Assembly (NCBI GenBank): GCA_019279435.1
Contig: JAAALK010000082.1
Span: 13,470,594 to 13,534,593 of the forward strand
Origin: Zizania palustris
Taxonomy: Eukaryota; Streptophyta; Magnoliopsida; Poales; Poaceae
Reading direction: 5' to 3'
Length of the DNA stretch: 64,000 nt
Part shown: in pieces, positions 57,383 through 64,000 of the stretch
Layout of the letters: each line of letters starts with the position of its first letter
Position numbering within the stretch: position 1 is the first letter of the stretch
Made by a program: the position numbers and the translations under genes
Notes under the pieces: generated by a model
Told to the model about the DNA's origin: nothing
Databases searched by the model: none
The model's input: the letters and a program-made list of their open reading frames with translations, nothing else

Positions 57383-58801
57383 TCAAGTTGTTGCGTCGTC
57401 GTCTTTGCCTTCCTCCACCACTTCGATGGAGAAGATGTGCTTGCACTGCAACTTGTGGCCGCTTGTAAACGGCTCATCGCAATGGAAACACTTCCCCTCC
57501 TTCCGGCACTGTTCAATTTCCTCCGGTGAGAGACACAATTTGTTGGATGATGGCTTGTTGACCAAAGATGATGATGTAGCAAGCCCTAGAGAAGACGGCT
57601 CCGGCGACGGAAGGATTGGTGGCTTGGTGGAGGCGCGACTTGGAGCACGGGATTGCGGTGACTGGCCGGTATCGCGTGATGCGTTGCGCTGCTCATAGGC
57701 CCTTGCAAATATGATGGCGTCGTCCAACAATATGGGCTGTTGGAGAGCGACATCGGTACGAAGAGGGTCGCCTAGCCCGGTGATGAATAGTTGAATCTGT
57801 TGGGCCTCCGTCAACGATGTGTCGCGGCAGGAGAGGGCGATGAAGCGCTTGCAGAAGTCGTCGACGGTCCCGGTTCGTCGGAGCATGGCCAACTCGCCGA
57901 TCGGACAATCCGTGAGGGGCGGCCCGAAGCGAGCATTGACCAACTGAACGAATTGTGACCACGTCGGACGCCCACCGTTGAGTTCCATCCGGTGAAACCA
58001 TAGTTGGGCATCGTCGAGGAGGTAGAACACTGTGAACACCACCCTTTGGTGATTCGGTGTATGACAGACGTGGAAGTACCGCTCACACCAGTTGAGCCAA
58101 GGCAGCGGGTCGCTGTTGCCGTCAAACTTGGGAAATTCGAGCTTGTGGGCGGTTGACACAACATCACCAAACCGGTCTTCTCCCTCCATGTCTCTAAACC
58201 AGCGAGGGTCCTGACGCCCCGTTCCCTGGTGGCGCAGCAGCGAGCCTCCCTGGCCGCCGTCATCGTCGGTGGCAGCTCGGCGAGGGTGCTGCCGCCCTCC
58301 TCCCTGGTGGCGCGGTAGCGGCTCTGGGCTTGCTTGGGTCGCCGTCCTCGTCACTGCCGGGTCGACGGCAACCTTGCCATCCTCTTCCCGGGCGGCGCGA
58401 AGGCAGATCTGGGCTTGGGTCGCCGTCCTTATCGCTGCCGGGTCGACGGCGGCCCTACCATCCTCTTCCCGAGCGGCGCAGCGACGGATCTGGGCTTGTG
58501 TCGCCGTCCTTGTCGCTGCCAGGTCGACGGCGGCCCTGCCATCTTCTTCCCTGGCGGCGCGGCGGTGGATCTGGGCTCGGGTCACCGTCCTCGTCACTGC
58601 CGGGTCGACGGCAACCCAGCCATCCCCCTCCCTGGCGGCGCGGCGACGGAGCAGGGCTCTGCCGCCCTCTGTCCCGGCGGTGCGACGACGACTCAGGGCT
58701 CTGCTGCCCTCTGTCCCGACAGTGCGGCGACGGATCTGGGCCCTGCCGCCCTCCTTCCCCCTGGCAGCGCGACGGTAGCTCAGGGCTCTGCCGCCCTCCA
58801 T
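57383..58801 (-). CDS. Retrotransposon gag polyprotein of the gag-only element
   Basis: Open frame of 472 codons. Residues about 50-157 are four tandem repeats of 27 residues (RAAREEDG.AAVDPA..RTATQA). Residues about 217-370 are a gypsy-type gag core: HKLEFPKFDGNSDPLPWLNWCE, AQLWFHRMELNGGRPTWSQFV, RRTGTVDDFCKRF and the FARAYEQR end. A zinc-finger-like C-x2-C-x7-H-x3-C (C438, C441, H449, C453) closes it. It would package element RNA in particles supplied with enzymes in trans. A further N-terminal piece lies upstream in another frame, so the true start may be lost. It is clean of internal stops. Confidence 0.85.
   Translation of the reverse strand: MEGGRALSYRRAARGKEGGRAQIRRRTVGTEGSRALSRRRTAGTEGGRALLRRRAAREGDGWVAVDPAVTRTVTRAQIHRRAAREEDGRAAVDLAATRTATQAQIRRCAAREEDGRAAVDPAAIRTATQAQICLRAAREEDGKVAVDPAVTRTATQASPEPLPRHQGGGRQHPRRAATDDDGGQGGSLLRHQGTGRQDPRWFRDMEGEDRFGDVVSTAHKLEFPKFDGNSDPLPWLNWCERYFHVCHTPNHQRVVFTVFYLLDDAQLWFHRMELNGGRPTWSQFVQLVNARFGPPLTDCPIGELAMLRRTGTVDDFCKRFIALSCRDTSLTEAQQIQLFITGLGDPLRTDVALQQPILLDDAIIFARAYEQRNASRDTGQSPQSRAPSRASTKPPILPSPEPSSLGLATSSSLVNKPSSNKLCLSPEEIEQCRKEGKCFHCDEPFTSGHKLQCKHIFSIEVVEEGKDDDATT
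58331..58654 (-). repeat. Four tandem 81-bp coding repeats in gag
   Basis: Four in-frame units of 81 bases encode the 27-residue repeat. A shorter repeat (RRTVGTEGSRAL-like, about 14 residues) sits upstream. Confidence 0.9.
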
Positions 58802-58833
58802 CCTGGTGGCGCATCGGCGGATCCGGTCCTAGG

Positions 58834-59202
58834 TCACCGTCCCCGCCGCTGCCGGCTCCTCGGTGCCTGCTTTCCTGGCTGCGAGGCAGGGGACCCCTCT
58901 AGTCCACCTCCTCTCCGCGGTCTGCTTGGCGGGAAGTCCTTGCGCCCGCCGTCCTGGCCCTGCTCCGGTGTGTGCGCAGGAACACTGGCGGCCAGAAATT
59001 CTTGGCGTCCAAGAGGGGACCGAACAGAAATCTCCGGTGCTGTTAGTCTTTCCTCCAGACTTTGGATTGGCAATAGTCTTTCTTCGATGGCGTCTAAACG
59101 CTTCATTATGCCCTTCAAAGTCTCTTCCACCCCACCCCCTGATCTGATGCCGTCTGGTGAATTCATGGCAACGGAAGTTGAACCGATCAGCTCTAATACC
59201 AA
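58834..59202 (-). pseudogene. Upstream gag N-terminal piece in another frame
   Basis: 122 codons starting right at the PBS side and containing LKGIMKRLDAIEERLLPIQSLEERL, a coiled coil typical of the N-terminal region of such gag proteins. It ends in a stop 33 bases before the ATG of the main gag frame and lies in another frame. Most likely the former gag start, now frameshifted. Confidence 0.55.
59190..59202 (-). other. Primer binding site of the gag-only element
   Basis: In element sense TTGGTATTAGAGCT follows the LTR after two bases. It matches the initiator tRNA-Met PBS with one C-to-T change. Confidence 0.8.
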
Positions 59203-59204
59203 GT

Positions 59205-59620
59205 TGTCACCGGCAGGGATTTCGGGGGAATTAGAAGGAACTAAACTTCTTAATTGATAAGGAAACGAGGTAGTTTGTCGAGGGCCTGGACCTCGTCGTC
59301 ACGGCAACGCCGTTGCGGCGACGCGACAAGGAGGCAGGAAATACAGATGGCAAAGCCTAAACTGATTACTCGACAATAACCCTAGTGCATCAGCCCTGTT
59401 TATATAGGCACAAGGCTGATCTAATCTACAACCAAAATCTTATCTACTTTAACAGAAACTTATCTAATCCAAACTCCTAATCTGTTTTAATCTAATCCAA
59501 CTCTTAATCTAGTCCAACTCTCTGTTTTAATCTAATCCAACTCTTTGTTTTAATCTAATCCAACTCTTAACTTGGGCCAAGGACTAGGCCATAAGGCACT
59601 GCCCTTTATCCCCCGTGACA
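59205..59620 (-). repeat. 5' LTR of the gag-only element
   Basis: Same length and borders as the left copy, with a sense TATATAAA at 59399-59406. Confidence 0.93.
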
Positions 59621-59625
59621 ATATC

Positions 59626-60825
59626 TCAATGGGGCTCTTTTATATTGTTCTCCTAAAAAACATATAGTGCAAACTGATATTTAACAAAACTATTGAAATG
59701 TTTGCCTTAACTGCCTTTATGGATTAAGACGAATTAACCACATGTGCATACACACATAATGCCATAATGGCAAGGAACACTTATGCTTTTGACTTTCGAG
59801 TAAGAAGACTGTTGACTACATAATACAAGTATTTGCATAGGTAATGTAATGATATCGTTAATCTGACACTGAAATGAAAGATCAAATCCACATTGGATGT
59901 GAGATACGAGATGATAAGATCATGAAGTATGCAAAGATTGTATAACATATTTATTGGCAGAATGTATATCAGAGTACAACAAATTACATCCACTTAAAGA
60001 GGGCCTTAAAACTTCCCTACTAATATGATAATAAATGATAATAAACTTCCTATGGTCAGTGTAGGACTAACCACAAGCAACAAACATGGCTGGAGCTTCA
60101 GTGTGTGTAATGCAGAGAGCATCTTCAACATGGATCAGCATTTAGGTCGGCATCAAAATTCTGCAGAGAACATGTAAAATCAAAAACCTATTGAATGTTT
60201 ATGGAAATAGAGACCATGTCATCAATTATTTCAAACTTGGCAAGCAGGAAATCATCTATCAGTCTTAGTAGTCTATCACTGGAGAAGTGGACAATTCTGC
60301 TAATTTCTAAAATAGATCAAAGCAGTCAGTAATGAGACAAACTTTACTAAGATCATAAATGGCATGCCATTCAGCTTCACATTACCTGTATATCTTATAA
60401 AAGGGTCAGCACTAGAAATGCAGGAACATACACATGCAATACAATTCTATGGAAAAGCTTTTACTGTGTCATACTGTTTGCTGCAAGTGGTGGTGCATAT
60501 ATCAGTTCGGTGATTAAGCTTAGCTGTGCTGGCAAAGCCTCCTGCGGTAGCAAGCTCACACTTCTGAATAAATTTGCACACATTTTTTATAGATCATTCC
60601 ATAATTCCAACTTCTAGGGCAAGCACTTATCTGAATACATGGCATGACAAGCGTACAAACTGGAAAACTGTTTTTTTGCTCATAAATGGAAATTGTCTCA
60701 TATGCAATCTAAAGTTAAATTCATTACATGAGGAACATGATATGTTATGAATCTGACTCTCTTGTATTGTAGATACAAAAGTGTGTAACTATGATTATTA
60801 AACCAAGTAAATTGATTGTAAACTA
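59626..60825. other. Unassigned AT-rich region
   Basis: No gene can be called. At 60115-60175 a short open stretch on the plus strand (IFNMDQHLGRHQNSAENM) is followed by GTAAAA; on the minus strand the same place has TGTTCTCTGCAG then an open stretch ending NFDADLNADPC and a stop. Which, if either, is an exon is undecided. Confidence 0.3.
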
Positions 60826-61135
60826 TTACCCATATGATATTTACAGGGAACCATCAACATTACCTAGGAGACACTGAAGAGAACCATCCTTCTAGTTTGA
60901 GAGATGTTTAACTTTCCCTCCCCTTATACGTCCTACTCTTCCTCCTCACCATCAATACTCTCAGAACCCACCTCTCTCATTTACCCATATGATATTTACA
61001 GGGAACCATCAACATTACCTAGGAGACACTGAAGAGAACCATCCTTCTAGTTTGAGAGATGTTTAACTTTCCCTCCCCTTATGCGTCCTACTCTTCCTCT
61101 TCACCATCAATACTCTCAGAACCCACCTCTCTCAT
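60826..61135. repeat. Exact 155-bp tandem duplication
   Basis: Copy 1 (60826-60980) and copy 2 (60981-61135) start TTACCCATATGATATTTACAG and differ at only two sites that I see. Very recent. Confidence 0.95.
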
Positions 61136-61670
61136 CAGCTGAGTCGGGAAATGCAGCTTCTGCTATAGTGCATCATCCAAACCCAGCTTCTTCAGTCTTC
61201 TGCACCTCATGCACTGGTCACCTTCACAGCATCAGTCCATTATTAGCATGAGAAATGAGAATCACATCATCATTAAGAACATCCTCCTGCACCTCCAAAC
61301 CACCAGTCCACCATTACACAGACTAGAGATGATGCCTCTGATCCGAGTGCCCGTTATCAAAATCATCCTTCCTCAATCTGGATTTGCTCTTATGCCACAT
61401 ACAAGTTAGTGACATTTGTTCTTTTATCTCATATGAATAATATATGACATGTTTCCTCTATACCTGTTGTCATGCGTGAGGTGTCGCAAAAGAGCAAACG
61501 TTATAGGGACTTAGGGAGTAGAAAGCAAAATTCCCCACACACTTCTTCACACTTCTTACCACTATCTCCTCCGAGGAGCACTAGTGGCTTCCTACTGGGG
61601 AATGCCGGCGCGAGGGACGCAGCCCATCGATCTCTTCACCTCCGTCTCGGTAAACCACTCAGGGACTCAC
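61136..61670. other. Coding-like but unassigned segment
   Basis: On the plus strand, YSQNPPLSSAESGNAASAIVHHPNP reads from the second duplicate copy to a stop at about 61250. A later frame has TRDDASDPSARYQNHPSS. No family recognised; frames are not continuous. Confidence 0.3.
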
Positions 61671-61913
61671 CAAACCCGTCGTGCGAGATGCACCATGGTC
61701 GTAGATCAGGGCGAACTCCCCACTTCTCGTGGAGGCGAGGAGCGCGTCGACGTACCGGAGGTGGAGGACGACGGATAAGCCGAGGTCGTGGTGGAGTGCG
61801 CCGTGGCTGAATCCCGAGCAGACGTCGTCGCAGGTCGGGGAGGCCGCGGCGCGCGAAGACGAGCATTGCCTCCAACATCGCCGCCGCGAATCCATCCGAT
61901 GGAGAAAATCCAC
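61671..61913 (-). CDS. Possible first exon of an unidentified gene
   Basis: From an ATG at 61913 the minus strand is open through DDVCSGFSHGALHHDLGLSV and LRYVDALLASTRSGEFALIYDHG to a strong plant donor: TTTG followed by GTGAGT (61670-61665). GC is high, like a grass first exon. Two other frames are also open here, so the frame is not certain. Later exons were not found. Confidence 0.3.
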
Positions 61914-62067
61914 CGCCGCAAATCGAGCACGACTGTTTCACACGAACAAGATCGAGATAATCTGTGGCGAATTCGATCAAAGTCGCCTCCCCTTTTTTGC
62001 GGTGGATTGGATAAAACGTCGCATCGTTTCGCTTGAGATCTGAACTGGAATAAAATGAGCGAAACAA

Positions 62068-62715
62068 CGGATTTAGCTATGAAGCCCAGGACTATGTTGC
62101 ATCGAATTGCTCCTCGGCCTCAAACAGAGCTCTCTGCGGCCCATGATTTCAACTCCCCAAAACGATAATCGGACGGATTATTTTTTTGTATGTCACCGAT
62201 AATTTCTCGTATTTTATTATGCTTACCTACAAAATTGTTTTTTTATTGTCAATCCTAACCGATGATGGTGCACCTCCGCCCCCACCTCCCCCGCTGAGGT
62301 TGGCATTCTTAAGGGAAACAAGTCTTCTAACTTAATGGATAAATCACCTATTTCGTACCATCCGATCGAGATTTAATAATGCAGAGCTATCTTTAACCGT
62401 TGTGGGGTGGGTTTCACTATGCATGAAACCCTCCTATAGTATCTATTGAATTTTGATCAAATGGTACGGAGAATACGACTGATGCGATCTCGTTTGGTTC
62501 TTGAGGAAAACACCAATGACCAGTAGATAAGGTGGAGGCCGACGTGGGGCGCACGTTGCCGGACATCGGGTACCTCTCCAGCGCACCTAGGCATGCCACA
62601 CGTACTAGCCCAACAACATTTTCTTTCCTTGATGCTTTGCTTTGCCCACAAGGCCATGATTCGATCCGAGCTTGAGCAGGCGAGAGAGCATGCCTGTCTA
62701 CCCTACCATCATCTT
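62068..62715. other. Unassigned spacer
   Basis: No gene recognised. Mixed composition. Confidence 0.3.
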
Positions 62716-63000
62716 GTTAGGATACAGGGAGACTATGTTAGACAACAATTTTGAATTTTAATCCCATTATCTCAAGAACTGTGCGCGCTAGTGCAACGGA
62801 AGAAGAGATTGACGAAGCACATCTTTGCTCAAGTCTTCCTCGCTCTGCCCATTCACCGGCGACCACGTCGATGAAGTCTAGTGATGCGTGTGTGAATAAG
62901 ACGATGAGCGTCGCTATTGGAGCAGCGACTCCACGGAGTCCACACGTATAGGGATGGATCACCTCTTGCTAACGTGCTAGCACAGCATGAGAAATCTGGG
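62716..63000 (-). repeat. Diverged fragment of the 26.7-kb copia LTR family
   Basis: TGTTAGGATACAGG at the left, then GCAACGGAAGAAGA, GAGCGTCGCTATTGGAGCA, CGACTCCACGGAGTCCACACGTATAGGGATGG and AACGTGCTAGCAC follow the order in the LTRs at 26753 and 34127. It breaks off at about 63000 where another repeat starts. Confidence 0.75.
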
Positions 63001-63008
63001 AAGAAACT

Positions 63009-64000
63009 TGTTGGCGTAAAAGATTACGCTAACAGGTTTAGAAAACTAAGTGTCTGACAAACGAAGTGTTTATTTAAGTGAACTATTCCTAGCCTCCGAG
63101 ATGGATAATAACTTGAGATAGTTCAAAGTATGTATTGAATATCTGAATATTTGATGCCTCTTACAGGGCGAAACGGGGGATATTTATAGGTAAAATCTCT
63201 AGAGAAAAGACCTTTTTACCCCTCAATTACAACCGACAAAGCCACTGAAGCAGACCTTCATCCTCGGGCGATCGACTTGCTCGGTAGAATCCATCGAGGA
63301 AGCGGTGAGCGGGAAACTGGGGCTGGGAATGAGGACTCGGGTTCCTGGGAAAGAAGTAGCTCCGGCGCCGAGGAGCGGAGAAGTCGTCGTCTTCGAAGCC
63401 TTCTTCGAAGCGGGACTTGGGCTTCCTGCATTAGATTTTTTGACAGAAGTACTGGAGATGTTCCACGTTACTCTACTGCAACTGTCTCCGAATGTCATAG
63501 CCAGGTTAGCGGTCTTAGAGTGGGCCCTCCGAGCTGAAGGATGCGAGGGGAGGTCTGAAATTTTTGCGGTGACCCACGAAGCTTCGTGCCAGCCTAAGCT
63601 GCAAGATGGGTCGGGGGACACTTGAAGAATTTTCCAGCGAAGTCGATCAATGACCGGTGGTACTCTGACTGGATACTTCGGTGGTTTTATGCCGAGGTCG
63701 GAGAAGAACCCTGTAAGAAATATGGTACCGGAGGGAGGCAGAAGTGACTCCGGACCCAAGTCTGCTTTCAACGCGACTTGGGTTATTGTCTTCAGTGGCC
63801 AAGCGTATGAGTATGCGGGACTTGGCCAAAGAGTTCATCGCCCTCCGGATTCCTCCACTTGGGGATGACTGGCCTATTGCATTTCAGAGCGCTTGGAGGG
63901 GGAGCTTCAAACCCTAGGTAATACCTCTGTATCTCCTGCATTTAGATTAGTCATAGAGAATAATTGTAGTATTCTTAATAGATTGTTACCTTATTTCAGT
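63009..64000. repeat. Probable LTR running off the window
   Basis: It starts TGTTGGCGTAAAAGATTACGCTAACAGG, whose first bases form a hairpin stem. TATTTATAGG at about 63180-63190 reads as a TATA box on the minus strand. Open frames on both strands, up to 182 codons (63223-63771, minus), show no family features. No second LTR is visible. Confidence 0.4.

Larger units (their letters stand above)
56938..59620 (-). mobile_element. Compact gag-only LTR retrotransposon (TR-GAG type)
   Basis: It has LTRs of 416 bases each (56938-57353 and 59205-59620), TSD ATATC on both sides (56933-56937 and 59621-59625), a PPT (TTTTTAGGGGGGAGAAA, sense) next to the left LTR, and an initiator-tRNA-Met-type PBS (TGGTATTAGAGCT, sense) at the right LTR. 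Total 2683 bases. The only coding region is gag; no protease, RT or integrase is present. By eye the LTRs differ at about a dozen sites, so insertion was recent. Replication would need enzymes from a partner element. Confidence 0.93.

Noticed and set aside
58331..58654. Regular repeats that might suggest a CRISPR-like array
   Set aside because: Units are contiguous without spacers, encode an in-frame protein repeat and lie in a eukaryotic retrotransposon.
58269..59257. Plus-strand frames up to 307 codons over the gag region
   Set aside because: They mirror the minus-strand 81-bp coding repeats; the gag core and zinc finger fit only the minus strand.
63223..63771. A 182-codon minus-strand frame as a gene
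   Set aside because: It sits inside a probable LTR and shows no recognisable domain.

Overview
This 64-kb window looks like a gene-poor stretch of a grass (Poaceae) nuclear genome. The reasons are one intact GRAS-family regulator with very high GC at third codon positions, layers of nested copia, gypsy, hAT and LINE remnants, and MITEs of types common in grasses. The species cannot be named from the sequence alone. Nothing suggests a bacterial, organellar or viral replicon.

The only gene I can name with confidence is an intronless HAIRY MERISTEM (HAM/SCL6-type) GRAS transcription factor at 20007-21947 (+). It carries a miR171 target site inside its coding sequence at 20933-20953. Around it (about 13.7-26.3 kb) is ordinary intergenic DNA with MITEs, a LINE 3' fragment on the minus strand, degenerate hAT and other coding-like remnants, a decayed tRNA-Asn of organellar type, and small tandem duplications.

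The left block (1-11.9 kb) holds two partial SIRE-like copia elements head to head, making an inverted repeat with arms of about 2 kb. The right-hand copy runs into its own long 3' LTR, which is split by a 3.4-kb solo gypsy LTR with a perfect 5-bp target duplication.

The middle block (26.4-34.9 kb) holds a minus-strand Tork-like copia element with its primer binding site (PBS), polypurine tract (PPT), LTRs and a broken polyprotein. The left flank plus LTR is repeated to its right, which points to a tandem duplication followed by solo-LTR formation. From 36.2 to 49.3 kb lies a minus-strand Ty3/gypsy chromovirus with a chromodomain. It has an extra coiled-coil ORF upstream of gag, a 421-bp tandem duplication of its zinc-knuckle region, an inserted hAT element with perfect 8-bp TSDs, and an inserted solo LTR with perfect 5-bp TSDs.

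The right block (49.3-64 kb) is mostly unrecognised. It contains a compact gag-only LTR retrotransposon (56938-59620) with nearly identical 416-bp LTRs and a perfect TSD. Short coding-like stretches with splice-like borders occur at 52.8-56.9 and 59.6-62.1 kb but cannot be assembled into a gene. The window ends in LTR fragments, one related to the 26.7-kb copia LTR. The genes do not form a pathway; the main story is one miRNA-controlled developmental regulator in a nest of retroelements.
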